The notes below the pieces were generated by a model. That model was not told where the DNA came from and ran no database searches. It saw only the letters and a program-made list of their open reading frames with translations. Positions 46,385 through 56,134 of a stretch of DNA of 64,000 bases are shown here, in pieces. Positions within the stretch are counted from its first letter, which is position 1. Every line of letters starts with the position of its first letter. Made by a program: the position numbers and the translations under genes. This DNA comes from Burkholderia savannae (GTDB taxonomy: Bacteria > Pseudomonadota > Gammaproteobacteria > Burkholderiales > Burkholderiaceae): contig NZ_CP013418.1 of assembly GCF_001524445.2 (NCBI RefSeq), positions 1,426,001 to 1,490,000 on the forward strand. The letters are read 5' to 3'.

Positions 46385-46946
46385 GTTGTCCTCGTCGCGA
46401 GATATGCGCGATCAAAACGACTTCGTGACCGCAAACCGTTTGCACGACGATCGGAGCCGACTGCCTCCTTTCTACCTGCGATGCCGATTTGCAAGGCCTC
46501 TGTACGATATAGACCGCGTTATCTCCGCGTCAACGCCAATGCGTCCGGTTGTTTGGATAATGGACGCATATCCGCCTGAAATGGACTGAAATCCACCTTC
46601 CGCATGCAATGAAGCGCACGCGCATCGCATGTCTGCCGGGCGATCGGGGAGCTCATGCCCGAAGGCGTTTCTGCGAGCTCGACCTGCTTATTGATGACGC
46701 CTCCCACCACCTGTCGAGCTTCAATCCGCCGTACACCCGTCGAAATCCCCGCCGACGCGGATCGAGGCGACGCATAGTCGAGAATGAACGCAGCAATTGC
46801 GGGAATCGCGGCACGTTCTGCGGGCAATGCATTGGCGGCGGGTCTAGCGGCCGGAGCGCCATGGCCTGGACGGCGAACACTTCCGGGAGCACCTCCCGTC
46901 GAGCCGCCGTCCAGCCGCTCCGCCCGCCGATCGCCGCGTGATCGCG
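46385..46946. other. Intergenic region between agmatinase and lipoprotein genes
   Basis: About 560 bp with no supported gene. The part nearest the lipoprotein is AT-richer and should contain its promoter. I could not define a clear -35/-10 pair or terminator. Confidence 0.45.
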
Positions 46947-47909
46947 TCAACGCGCGCCGACCTTGCGCTGCCGCCACAGACACAGCAGATCGCACGCGAC
47001 ATGCGCGGCCGCGATCGCGGTGATTTCGCTCTGATCGTACGCGGGCGCGACTTCGACGACGTCCGCGCCGATCAGGTTCACGCCGCCGAGACCGCGCACG
47101 ATCGCGAGCGCCTGCGCGGACGACAGCCCGCCCGCGACCGGCGTGCCCGTGCCCGGCGCGAACGCGGGATCGAGGCAGTCGATGTCGAACGTCAGATACG
47201 CGGGCCGGTCGCCGACGATCAAGCCGATGCGCTCGAGCGCCGCGCGCACACCGTGCTCGTGCACCCACGCGGCGTCGAGCACGTTGATGCCGAGATAATC
47301 GTCGTTCCACGTGCGAATGCCGACCTGCACCGACGTCTTCGGATCGATCAGCCCGTCTTTGACCGCCTTGTAGAACATCGTGCCGTGATTGAGGCTGTCG
47401 GGCGCGTCGTCGGCCCATGTGTCGCAGTGCGCGTCGAAATGGATCAGCGACAGTGGCTTGCCGTACTTCTGCGCGTGCGCGATCAGCAACGGATACGTGA
47501 TGTAGTGATCGCCGCCGAGCGTCAGCATCCTCGCGTCCGACTGCAGGATCGTCCGCGCGTGCTCAACAATCGCGGCCTTGATCGTGAGCGGATTGTGCGC
47601 GTCGAACCAGCAGTCGCCGTAGTCGATCACCGCGAGATCGTCGAACGGATCGAAGCCCCACGGATACGGATTCAGCTCGGCAAGCTGCACGCTCGCCGCG
47701 CGCACCGCGGCGGGGCCGAGGCGCGCGCCGGAGCGGAACGTCGTTGCGAGATCGAGCGGCACGCCGGACACGGCGACGTCGACCCCGCCGAGATCGCGCG
47801 TGTAGTTGCGCCGCATGAACGACAGCACGCCCGCGTAAGTGTTTTCGATCGAGGAACCGTAGGGGGAGGAGCGGCGGATCGCGCCGTCGCCATAGAGCGT
47901 TTCAGTCAT
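46947..47909 (-). CDS. speB: Agmatinase / ureohydrolase
   Basis: A 320-residue manganese enzyme that hydrolyses agmatine to putrescine and urea. Metal-ligand motifs are [20 protein letters not shown] and [18 protein letters not shown]. The family also contains guanidinobutyrase and related enzymes, which cannot be excluded from sequence alone. The putrescine-degradation genes around it favour agmatinase. It lies 126 bp downstream of the aldehyde dehydrogenase gene on the same strand and is the last gene of the minus-strand arm of the polyamine locus. Confidence 0.88.
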   Translation of the reverse strand: MTETLYGDGAIRRSSPYGSSIENTYAGVLSFMRRNYTRDLGGVDVAVSGVPLDLATTFRSGARLGPAAVRAASVQLAELNPYPWGFDPFDDLAVIDYGDCWFDAHNPLTIKAAIVEHARTILQSDARMLTLGGDHYITYPLLIAHAQKYGKPLSLIHFDAHCDTWADDAPDSLNHGTMFYKAVKDGLIDPKTSVQVGIRTWNDDYLGINVLDAAWVHEHGVRAALERIGLIVGDRPAYLTFDIDCLDPAFAPGTGTPVAGGLSSAQALAIVRGLGGVNLIGADVVEVAPAYDQSEITAIAAAHVACDLLCLWRQRKVGAR

Positions 47910-48035
47910 CGAATGACCCGGTGGAGGGACCGGCGCGCTCGCGATGCCGCCGATAATGCGAGCGCGCCGGCGTCGGATTCATTGGGAACGCGGCGGCGCG
48001 ACGCATGCGCGCCGCCGCGCTGGCTTGCGAATCCT

Positions 48036-49526
48036 TTAGCGCAGCCGAACGAGCGTGGACTTCAGCTCGGTGTACTTCTCCAGTGCGTGCAACGACTTGT
48101 CGCGGCCGTTGCCCGATTGCTTGTAGCCGCCGAACGGAAAATTCATGTCGCCCCCTTCGTCGTAGCAATTGACCCATACGGTGCCCGCGCGCAGCCGGCG
48201 CGCGACTTCGTGCGCGGTCGTCAGGTTCGCGGTCCACACCGCGGCGCCGAGCCCGTATTCGCTATCGTTCGCGATCCTCACCGCTTCGTCGATCGAATCG
48301 AACGTGATCACCGACAGCACCGGGCCGAAGATCTCTTCGCGCGCGATCTTCGCGTCGGGCGCCGTGTCGAACACGGTGGGTTCGATGTAGAAGCCGCCGC
48401 TCTGCTCGTTCACGCGCGCGCCGCCGAGCAGCAGCTTCGCTTCGCCGCGGCCCGCTTCGATGTAGCCGAGCACGCGCTCGAGCTGGATCGCGTCGACGAT
48501 CGCGCCCATCGACACGTTCGGGTCGAGCGGATTGCCGGGCTTGTATGCGCGCGCCGCGGCAATCAGCTTCTCGAGGAACGCATCCTTGATGTCGCGATGC
48601 ACGAGCAGGCGCGAGCCCGCCGTGCACATCTCGCCCATGTTGTAGAAGATCGCGCCCGCCGCCGCCTTCGCCGCGCGATCGAGATCCGGGCAGTCGGGCA
48701 GCACGATGTTCGGCGATTTGCCGCCGAGCTCGAGCCACACGCGCTTCAGGTTCGACTGGCCCGCGTACTGCATGATCAGCTTGCCGACGCCCGTCGAGCC
48801 GGTGAACGCGAGACAGTCGACGTCGCGATGCAGCGCGAGCAGCTTGCCCGGCTCGCCGCCGCCCGGCACGACGTTGAACACGCCGGCCGGAATGCCCGCT
48901 TCGTGCGCGAGCTGCGCGACCCTGATCGCCGTGAGCGGCGATTTCTCCGACGGCTTCAGCACGACGCTGTTGCCCGCGGCGAGCGCCGGCCCGAACTTCC
49001 ACGACGCCATCAGGATCGGGAAATTCCACGGCACGACCGCGGCGACGACGCCGAGCGGCTCGCGCGTGACGAGGCCGACGAGATGATGATCGGCGGGCAC
49101 GACTTCGCCGCCGACCTTGTCGATCGCTTCCGCGAACCATTCGACGCAGTACGCGGCGCCCGGCACGTCGACCGTCGTCGTGTCGCCGATCGGCTTGCCC
49201 GCGTCGAGCGTCTCGAGCAGCGACAGCTCGTCGAGATGCTCGCGCATCAGCGCCGCCCAGCGAAGCAGGATCGCCTTGCGCCGGCGCGGGTTCAGGCCCG
49301 CCCATGCCTGCTCGTCGAACGCGCGCCGCGCGGCCGCCACCGCCGCGTCGACGTCGGCCGCGCCGCAGTCGGCGACTTTCACGAGCACGCGGCCGTCGAT
49401 CGGGCTCACGCAATCGAACGTCTTGCCGCCGTGCGCGTCGCGGTACGCGCCGCCGATGAATGCGCGCCCTTCGATCGCGAGCGTCGCTGCCTTGTCCTGC
49501 CAGTAAGCCAAAGTCGTCTTGTCCAT
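48036..49526 (-). CDS. puuC: Gamma-glutamyl-gamma-aminobutyraldehyde dehydrogenase
   Basis: A 496-residue NAD(P)-dependent aldehyde dehydrogenase. It has the nucleophile Cys301 in GEMCTAGSRLLV, the general-base Glu in LELGGKSPNIV, the dinucleotide region FTGSTGVGKLI and the end motif FGGYKQSGNGRDKS. The length and the DKSLHALEKYTELKS C-terminus match PuuC. It oxidises gamma-glutamyl-aminobutyraldehyde made by PuuB to gamma-glutamyl-GABA. It lies between the regulator gene (upstream) and the agmatinase gene. Confidence 0.9.
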   Translation of the reverse strand: MDKTTLAYWQDKAATLAIEGRAFIGGAYRDAHGGKTFDCVSPIDGRVLVKVADCGAADVDAAVAAARRAFDEQAWAGLNPRRRKAILLRWAALMREHLDELSLLETLDAGKPIGDTTTVDVPGAAYCVEWFAEAIDKVGGEVVPADHHLVGLVTREPLGVVAAVVPWNFPILMASWKFGPALAAGNSVVLKPSEKSPLTAIRVAQLAHEAGIPAGVFNVVPGGGEPGKLLALHRDVDCLAFTGSTGVGKLIMQYAGQSNLKRVWLELGGKSPNIVLPDCPDLDRAAKAAAGAIFYNMGEMCTAGSRLLVHRDIKDAFLEKLIAAARAYKPGNPLDPNVSMGAIVDAIQLERVLGYIEAGRGEAKLLLGGARVNEQSGGFYIEPTVFDTAPDAKIAREEIFGPVLSVITFDSIDEAVRIANDSEYGLGAAVWTANLTTAHEVARRLRAGTVWVNCYDEGGDMNFPFGGYKQSGNGRDKSLHALEKYTELKSTLVRLR

Positions 49527-49624
49527 CGGAATAGCCTCGTAGGGTTTGATTCGCCATGCAAACTAAATGCCCGGCGCCGCATGCTTGCGACGCGCGGGCG
49601 GCGGCGAATCGCGTTGGCGCGTCG

Positions 49625-50176
49625 TCAGAAGGTGGGCGGCGAATTCGCCGACACGACCTCGCAGACGTGTTCCGCGCTGGGATTGCGAAAACGGTGCGGC
49701 AAGCGGCTCTCGAAGTAGTAGCTGTCTCCGGGATCGAGCAGCCACGTCGTGCCGTCGACGGTCAGCTCGATCTGACCGGACACGACGACGCCGCCCTCGT
49801 GCCCCGCGTGCGTGAGCATTTCCGGGCCTGTATCCGCGAGCGGCTGATAGACCTCGCGCATGATGCACATGTTGCGGTCCTTGACGCCGGAGCCCGCCAG
49901 ATAGAAGCCGATCGCGTCGTTGCCGAGATTCGGCATCTCGCCGCGGCGCGAGACGACCGAGCGATCCTCGTCGACCTCGAACGTGAAGAACTCCGCGAGG
50001 CTCATCGGAATGCACTCGAGCAATTTCTTCAGCGATCCTACCGAAGGACTCACGCGGCTCTGCTCGATCAGCGAGATCGTGCCGTTCGTGACGCCCGCGC
50101 GCTTCGCGAGCTCGCGCTGCGACAGGCCGTACTTCATGCGCACGTGACGCAGACGGGTGGCGACTTCATTGGACAT
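49625..50176 (-). CDS. puuR: PuuR-like XRE-cupin regulator of polyamine catabolism
   Basis: A 183-residue regulator. The N-terminal HTH (RLRHVRMKYGLSQRELAKRAGVTNGTISLIEQ) occupies about residues 7-40. A C-terminal cupin domain (GGVVVSGQIELTVDGTTWLLDPGDSYYFES...PHRF) would bind the effector. The same architecture is found in PuuR, the putrescine-responsive repressor. It is transcribed away from the puuD-puuA operon across a 0.9-kb gap. ATG 50176 starts the family-like MSNEVATRL. A GTG six codons upstream (50194) is the alternative. Confidence 0.86.
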   Translation of the reverse strand: MSNEVATRLRHVRMKYGLSQRELAKRAGVTNGTISLIEQSRVSPSVGSLKKLLECIPMSLAEFFTFEVDEDRSVVSRRGEMPNLGNDAIGFYLAGSGVKDRNMCIMREVYQPLADTGPEMLTHAGHEGGVVVSGQIELTVDGTTWLLDPGDSYYFESRLPHRFRNPSAEHVCEVVSANSPPTF

Positions 50177-51111
50177 CGATGTGGAATCCGACACGATTGG
50201 TGAGCGTCGACGACCGACGATTGCATGGCACGAGTGTCGAATATTCTAATCACTTTCAATCGTTTTCTGTCCGGGAAAACCCTGCAAGACGATCGAAATA
50301 ATGCACGCTGCGGCGCGCATTCGCTCACGCAGGATTTATGCCCGCCACCATCGAGCACTCGATGCTTCGTATTTTTGAAAAATATTTGACGCCGTTTTTG
50401 GCTCGTATATGCTGATCCACAGGTCGGCATCACATCATCGTCATGTTGCGGTGCGTTTCTGACGGTGTCCGAAATATGCAGCACGTTGACGATCTTGCCG
50501 CCGGACCGTCGCCCCGATTTATTAAACGCAGGATGCGTTCGATGAGCCGGGGTGTTCAAAACTTTCAACGTCACCAGTCGAGTGTAATCGTGAGAGTCCG
50601 TGGCCCTCTGGTAAGGTGGGATCGAAGACATGCGGCGAACATCCCGCATGACGTCGCCCTCTCCGACGGCAGCAGCGGCGCGCTTGTTCCTCGCCTGCTT
50701 CCGTCCGTATTCACCATCCTGTCCCGTCGCTCCGTGCGACGTCACAACGCCGTCTCCGCACGCGCCTACATCGCCGTGCACATCGACGAAGTCGCCTCGC
50801 TGCTGCCCTAGCGCCTCTCCTTCTGCCGCTGTTCGCTTCGAACGCACGCCCTGACGCCTGATCGGCGCAGCGGCCTGACATCGAACGCGCGCGCTCGGCC
50901 ATCCCCGCTGCGTCGCGCGTTCGCTCGGAGCGAGCGCAATCCCCTGCATCGCGCGCCGTGCGGCTGCCGGCTTGCCGCCGCCGTTCGACCGTCGCGCCCC
51001 GACTCATCGACTTCGCGCATCGCGTGAAGCCGACGGGCCCCGTCACGCCTGCCGTATTGCGATTTTCGATGCGCGATTCGCAATCCGGGCATTCATCGAA
51101 ACGTGAAATTC
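50177..51111. other. Divergent control region of the polyamine locus
   Basis: About 930 bp between the regulator and puuD. The first 250 bp are AT-rich and hold a plus-strand promoter candidate (50386-50413). The rest is high-GC with only low-complexity open frames on both strands. I found no PuuR-type operator that I could match with confidence. Confidence 0.5.
50386..50413 (+). promoter_or_regulatory. Putative promoter toward puuD
   Basis: TTGACG (50386-50391), a 16-bp spacer and TATGCT (50408-50413) lie in AT-rich DNA. If real, the puuD transcript would have a leader of about 690 bases. Confidence 0.45.
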
Positions 51112-51912
51112 ATGCAAAGCAAACCATTGGTCGGAATCACCGCTGACAAAACGATGATGGGCGCGCATCCATCTCATGTCGCCGGCGAAAAATACATCGC
51201 GGCAATCGTCGAGGGCGCGCTCGCGCTCGCGATGATCGTGCCGGCGCTCGGCGCGCGGCAAGCGGCGCGCGACGTGCTCGCGGCCGTCGACGGGCTGCTG
51301 TTTACCGGCAGCCATTCGAACGTCGAGCCGCATCGCTACGGCGGGCATCCGAGCGCGCCCGGCACGCTGCACGATCCCGCGCGCGACGAGACGACGCTGC
51401 CACTCGTGCGCGCGGCGATCGACACAGGCGTACCGGTGCTCGCGATCTGCCGCGGCTTCCAGGAAATGAACGTCGTGTTCGGCGGCACGCTGCATCAGCA
51501 GGTGCATGCGGTCGACGGCCTCGACGATCACCGCGAAAATAAGCAGGACGCGCTCGACGCGCAGTACGCGCCCGCGCATGACATCCGGCTCGCGCCGGGC
51601 GGCTTGCTGCAGCGCCTCTGCGGCGGCGAGACGAACGCGCGCGTGAACTCGCTGCACGGGCAAGGCATCGCGCAGCCCGGCGCGGGTCTCGCGATCGAGG
51701 CGCTCGCGCCCGACGGCCTGATCGAAGCCATCTCCGTGCCGGGCGCACGCGCATTCGCGCTCGGCGTGCAGTGGCATCCGGAATGGAAGCACGCGGACGA
51801 TCCGCTATCCACCGCGATCTTCCGCGCATTCGGCGACGCGTGCCGCGCCCGGATGCTCGCCCGCATGCAGCACGACGCCGACCTGCCGCCGGCGCACGCG
51901 ATCGGCGCGTGA
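51112..51912 (+). CDS. puuD: Gamma-glutamyl-GABA hydrolase (class I glutamine amidotransferase-like)
   Basis: A 266-residue peptidase of the C26 family that releases GABA and glutamate from gamma-glutamyl-GABA. The nucleophile elbow is LAICRGFQEMNV (about residue 115), and the catalytic His lies in GVQWHPEWKH, with Glu two residues later. ATG 51112 starts MQSKPLVGITAD; GTG 51103 is an in-frame alternative. puuA follows after 26 bp, so the two are co-transcribed. Confidence 0.92.
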   Translation: MQSKPLVGITADKTMMGAHPSHVAGEKYIAAIVEGALALAMIVPALGARQAARDVLAAVDGLLFTGSHSNVEPHRYGGHPSAPGTLHDPARDETTLPLVRAAIDTGVPVLAICRGFQEMNVVFGGTLHQQVHAVDGLDDHRENKQDALDAQYAPAHDIRLAPGGLLQRLCGGETNARVNSLHGQGIAQPGAGLAIEALAPDGLIEAISVPGARAFALGVQWHPEWKHADDPLSTAIFRAFGDACRARMLARMQHDADLPPAHAIGA

Positions 51913-51938
51913 CCCGGCCCACTACAACGAGAACGATC

Positions 51939-53273
51939 ATGCAAGACATCGACGAATTCCTGAAGAAACATCGAATCACCGAAATCGAGGCGATCATCCC
52001 GGACATGGCCGGCATCGCGCGCGGCAAGATCATTCCGCGCAGCAAGTTCGAAACCGGCGAATCGATGCGCCTGCCGCAGGCGGTGATGATCCAGACCGTC
52101 ACCGGCGATTATCCCGAAGACGGCAGCCTGACGGGCGTCACCGATCCCGACATGGTGTGCCTGCCCGACGCATCGACGATCCGCCTGATTCCGTGGGCGA
52201 TCGATCCGACCGCGCAGGTGATCCACGACTGCGTGCATTTCGACGGCACGCCCGTCGAGATCTCGCCGCGCCGCGTGCTGCGCCACGTGCTCGACCTTTA
52301 CAAGGCGAAAGGCTGGAAGCCCGTGATCGCGCCCGAGCTCGAGTTCTATCTGGTCGACATGAACAAGGACCCGGACCTCCCGCTCGCACCGCCCATCGGT
52401 CGCACCGGCCGGCCGGAAACGGGCCGCCAGTCGTACTCGATCGAGGCAGTCAACGAGTTCGATCCGCTGTTCGAGGACATCTACGAGTACTGCGAAGTGC
52501 AGGATCTCGAAGTCGACACGCTGATTCACGAAGTCGGCGCAGCGCAGATGGAGATCAACTTCCTGCACGGCGATCCGCTGAATCTCGCCGACCGCGTGTT
52601 CCTGTTCAAGCGCACCGTGCGCGAGGCTGCACTGCGGCATCACATGTACGCGACGTTCATGGCGAAGCCGATGGAGAACGAGCCGGGCTCGGCGATGCAC
52701 GTGCATCAGAGCATCATCAACGAGGAGACGGGGCGCAATCTCTTCACCGCCGAAGACGGCAGCCCGACCGACATGTTCTACGCGTATATCGCCGGGCTGC
52801 AGAAGTACACGCCCGCGCTGATGCCGATCTTCGCGCCGTACATCAACTCGTATCGCCGGCTGTCGCGCTTCATGGCCGCGCCGATCAACGTGCAGTGGGG
52901 CTACGACAACCGCACGGTCGGCTTCCGGATTCCGCATTCGTCGTCGGTGTCGCGCCGGGTCGAGAACCGCATTCCGGGCGTCGACTGCAATCCGTATCTC
53001 GCGATCGCGGGCACGCTCGCGGCGGGCTATCTCGGCATGACGCAGCGCCTCGTGCCGACCGAGCCGCTCGTCAGCGACGGCTACAGCCTGCCGTACCAGT
53101 TGCCGCGCAATCTCGAGGAGGGGCTCACGCTGATGAGCGCATGCGAGCCGCTCGCCGGCATCCTCGGCGAAAAGTTCGTGAAGGCCTACCTCGCGCTGAA
53201 GGAAACCGAATACGAAGCGTTCTTCCGCGTGATCAGCTCGTGGGAACGCAAGCATCTGCTGCTGCACGTCTGA
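51939..53273 (+). CDS. puuA: Gamma-glutamylputrescine synthetase (glutamine synthetase family)
   Basis: A 444-residue ATP-dependent ligase that joins glutamate to putrescine, the first step of the gamma-glutamyl pathway. Glutamine-synthetase-fold motifs are VIAPELEFYLVD and EVGAAQMEINFLHGD (metal Glu residues), SAMHVHQSI (metal His) and NRTVGFRIPHSS (substrate Arg). The N-terminal GIARGKIIP block is typical of the PuuA/GlnA3-like branch and not of housekeeping GlnA. It lies 26 bp after puuD and 35 bp before the aminotransferase gene. Confidence 0.92.
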   Translation: MQDIDEFLKKHRITEIEAIIPDMAGIARGKIIPRSKFETGESMRLPQAVMIQTVTGDYPEDGSLTGVTDPDMVCLPDASTIRLIPWAIDPTAQVIHDCVHFDGTPVEISPRRVLRHVLDLYKAKGWKPVIAPELEFYLVDMNKDPDLPLAPPIGRTGRPETGRQSYSIEAVNEFDPLFEDIYEYCEVQDLEVDTLIHEVGAAQMEINFLHGDPLNLADRVFLFKRTVREAALRHHMYATFMAKPMENEPGSAMHVHQSIINEETGRNLFTAEDGSPTDMFYAYIAGLQKYTPALMPIFAPYINSYRRLSRFMAAPINVQWGYDNRTVGFRIPHSSSVSRRVENRIPGVDCNPYLAIAGTLAAGYLGMTQRLVPTEPLVSDGYSLPYQLPRNLEEGLTLMSACEPLAGILGEKFVKAYLALKETEYEAFFRVISSWERKHLLLHV

Positions 53274-53308
53274 ACGCGCACGCAGCCGCATCCATACAGG
53301 AGGAAACG

Positions 53309-54757
53309 ATGAGCTACCGACTGAACAACGAATCGGCGTGGGTCGCGCCCGCCGCGCCCACCGCGCCCGCATCCGGCGCACACGCGCAGCAGCGCCGCAC
53401 GAGCGCCGAATATCGCGCGCTCGACGCGGCGCACCATATCCATCCGTTCTCGGACATGGGCTCGCTCAATCGCGCGGGCAGCCGCGTGATCGTGAAGGCC
53501 GAGGGCGTGTATCTGTGGGATTCCGACGGCAACAAGATCATCGACGGGATGGCCGGGCTCTGGTGCGTGAACGTCGGCTACGGGCGCGAGGAGCTGATCG
53601 AGGCCGGCAGCCGGCAGCTGCGCGAACTGCCGTTCTACAACACGTTCTTCAAGACCACGCACCCGCCGATCATCGAGCTGTCCGCGCTGCTCGCCCAGAC
53701 CGCGCCGCCGTCGTTCAACCGCTTCTTCTATTGCAACAGCGGCTCCGAGGGCAACGATACGGTGCTGCGCGTCGCGCATCAGTACTGGCGCACGCAGAAC
53801 CGCCCGCAGAAGAAGTTCGTGATCTCGCGCAAGAACGGCTATCACGGCTCGACGATCGCGGGCGCGACGCTCGGCGGCATGGGCTACATGCACGAGCAGA
53901 TGCCGTCGAAGGTCGAGCACATCGTGCACATCGATCAGCCTTATTACTTCGGCGAAGCGAGCGAAGGGCAAACGCCGGAGGCGTTCGGGCTCGAGCGCGC
54001 GCGGCAGCTCGAGGCGAAGATTCTCGAGCTCGGCGCGGACAACGTCGCGGCGTTCATCGGCGAGCCGTTCCAGGGTGCGGGCGGCGTGATCTTCCCGCCG
54101 TCGACGTACTGGCCCGAGATCGAGCGAATCTGCCGCAAGTACGACGTGCTGCTCGTCGCCGACGAGGTGATCGGTGGATTCGGGCGCACCGGCGAATGGT
54201 TCGCGCATCGGCACTTCGGCTTCGAGCCGGATCTGATGACGCTCGCGAAGGGGCTGACGAGCGGCTACGTGCCGATGGGCGCGGTCGCGCTGTCGGACCG
54301 GATCGCCGACGCGCTGATCGCGCACGGCGAGTTCAATCACGGGATGACGTACTCCGGGCATCCGGTCGCGGCGGCGGTGGCGGTGGCGAACCTGACATTG
54401 CTGCGCGACGCGAAGATCGTCGAGCGCGTGAAGACCGATACGGGCCCCTACTTCCAGAAACTGCTGCGCGAGACGTTTTCGCATCATCCGATCGTCGGCG
54501 AGATCTCGGGCGCGGGGCTCGTCGCGGGCCTGCAGCTCGCGCGCGAGCCGGGCGCGCGCAAGCGCTTCGAGAACGGCGGCGAGGTCGGCACGATCTGCCG
54601 CGACTACTGCTTCAACGGCAACCTGATCATGCGCGCGACGGGCGACCGGATGCTGCTGTCGCCGCCGCTCGTGGTCTCGAAGACTGAGATCGACGAGATC
54701 GTATCGAAAGCGAAGAAGGCGATCGACGCGACCGCGCAGCAACTGGGCCTTTCCTAA
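53309..54757 (+). CDS. spuC: Class III aminotransferase, putrescine-pyruvate (SpuC) type
   Basis: A 482-residue PLP enzyme. It has NSGSEGNDTVLRVAHQYW (phosphate loop), SRKNGYHGSTIAGATLGG, and LVADEVIGGFGRTGEWF with the cofactor Asp. The Schiff-base Lys is in MTLAKGLTSGYVPMGAV. It transfers the amino group of putrescine, or of GABA, to pyruvate and so offers a second route beside PuuA-B-C-D. AGGAGG at 53297-53303 gives an excellent ribosome-binding site. An Ala/Pro-rich N-terminal leader of about 25 residues precedes the fold. potF follows 66 bp later. Confidence 0.9.
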   Translation: MSYRLNNESAWVAPAAPTAPASGAHAQQRRTSAEYRALDAAHHIHPFSDMGSLNRAGSRVIVKAEGVYLWDSDGNKIIDGMAGLWCVNVGYGREELIEAGSRQLRELPFYNTFFKTTHPPIIELSALLAQTAPPSFNRFFYCNSGSEGNDTVLRVAHQYWRTQNRPQKKFVISRKNGYHGSTIAGATLGGMGYMHEQMPSKVEHIVHIDQPYYFGEASEGQTPEAFGLERARQLEAKILELGADNVAAFIGEPFQGAGGVIFPPSTYWPEIERICRKYDVLLVADEVIGGFGRTGEWFAHRHFGFEPDLMTLAKGLTSGYVPMGAVALSDRIADALIAHGEFNHGMTYSGHPVAAAVAVANLTLLRDAKIVERVKTDTGPYFQKLLRETFSHHPIVGEISGAGLVAGLQLAREPGARKRFENGGEVGTICRDYCFNGNLIMRATGDRMLLSPPLVVSKTEIDEIVSKAKKAIDATAQQLGLS

Positions 54758-54823
54758 CCGTATTGCCAATCGGGCGGGCGGCGCTCGTGCGCCGCTCCCC
54801 ACCTTCATCATCAGGGGAACAAC

Positions 54824-55945
54824 ATGAGTGTGAGCCATCTTCGTCATGCGGTCGCGCGCGCTGCGTTCGTCGCGCTCGCCGGTGCGTCGGCCTTGTCCGT
54901 TCCGGCCGCGCAGGCGGCCGGGGTCGAGCTGAACGTCTACAACTGGTCCGACTACATCGCGAAGGACACGATCCCGAACTTCGAGAAGCAGACGGGCATC
55001 CACGTCAAGTACGACAATTACGACAGCGACGACACGCTGCAGGCGAAGCTGCTCGCGGGCAGCTCCGGCTACGACATCGTCGTGCCCACGTCGAACTACA
55101 TGGCCAAGCAGATTCAGGCGGGCGTCTATCAGAAGCTCGACAAGTCGAAGTTGCCGAATCTGTCGAACCTCGATCCGACGCTGATGAAGATGATCTCCGA
55201 CGCCGATCCGGGCAATCAGTACGGCGTACCCTGGGCGTTCGGCACCGACGGCATCGGCTACAACGTGCAGGCGGTGAAGAAGGCGCTCGGCGAAAACGCG
55301 CCCGTCGACAGCTGGGCGCTCGTGCTCGATCCGGCGAACCTGTCGAAGCTGAAGGGTTGCGGCGTGTCGTTCCTCGATCAGGCGGTCGATGTGTTCGCCG
55401 CGACGCTGCAATACATGGGCAGGAATCCGAACAGCACGAATCCGGCCGACTACCAGGCGGCGTTCGACGTGCTGAAGAAAGTCCGCCCGTACATCACGCA
55501 GTTCAACTCGTCCGGCTACATCAACGATCTCGCGAACAACGACGTGTGCGTCGCGCTCGGCTGGTCGGGCGACGTCGGCATCGCGCACCGCCGCTCGGCC
55601 GAAGCGAAGCGCTCGTACGACATCAAGTTCTCGAACCCGAAGGAAGGCGGCCTGCTGTGGTTCGACGTGATGGTGATTCCGAAGGACGCGCCGCACGCGG
55701 AAGCCGCGCTGAAATGGATCAACTACATCGAGGACCCGAAGGTCAACGCGGCGATCACGAACGAAGTGTTCTACCCGACCGCGAACCGCGCGGCGCGACA
55801 GTTCGTCGTGCCGGGCGTCGCGCAGGACCCGACCGTCTACCCGCCCGAAGACGTGCTGAAGAAGATGACGCTGATGCGGCCGATGCCCGCCGACATCCTG
55901 CGCCTCGAAAACCGCCTGTGGGCGCAACTGAAGACGGGACACTGA
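54824..55945 (+). CDS. potF: Polyamine ABC transporter substrate-binding protein
   Basis: A 373-residue periplasmic protein with a Sec signal peptide (AFVALAGASALSVPAAQAAG, cleavage near residue 31). The mature N-terminus VELNVYNWSDYIAKDTIPNFEK is the hallmark of PotD/PotF/SpuD. The binding-site block GVPWAFGTDGIGYN follows. It delivers putrescine (or spermidine) to the PotGHI transporter encoded next. The aminotransferase lies upstream and the ATPase gene 189 bp downstream. Confidence 0.93.
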   Translation: MSVSHLRHAVARAAFVALAGASALSVPAAQAAGVELNVYNWSDYIAKDTIPNFEKQTGIHVKYDNYDSDDTLQAKLLAGSSGYDIVVPTSNYMAKQIQAGVYQKLDKSKLPNLSNLDPTLMKMISDADPGNQYGVPWAFGTDGIGYNVQAVKKALGENAPVDSWALVLDPANLSKLKGCGVSFLDQAVDVFAATLQYMGRNPNSTNPADYQAAFDVLKKVRPYITQFNSSGYINDLANNDVCVALGWSGDVGIAHRRSAEAKRSYDIKFSNPKEGGLLWFDVMVIPKDAPHAEAALKWINYIEDPKVNAAITNEVFYPTANRAARQFVVPGVAQDPTVYPPEDVLKKMTLMRPMPADILRLENRLWAQLKTGH

Positions 55946-56134
55946 TCACGAACGACGGCCGCGGGCAGCAGTCGCTCGACCGCTGCCCGCCCGAAGCAAG
56001 CAAGCCGGCGCCGGCGCGTTCGACCTGAAACGCCCGACGCCTCGACTCCCGGTCGCAGTGCCTCCGCGATTCGCATCGTGCGCGTCGCGCGGGAGCGCTC
56101 ATGCCTGCGATCCCCAACGAAGGATGGCTACATC

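Noticed and set aside
50134..50949. Open frames on both strands in the puuR-puuD gap
   Set aside because: No family signature, no ribosome-binding site and low-complexity composition; treated as non-coding.
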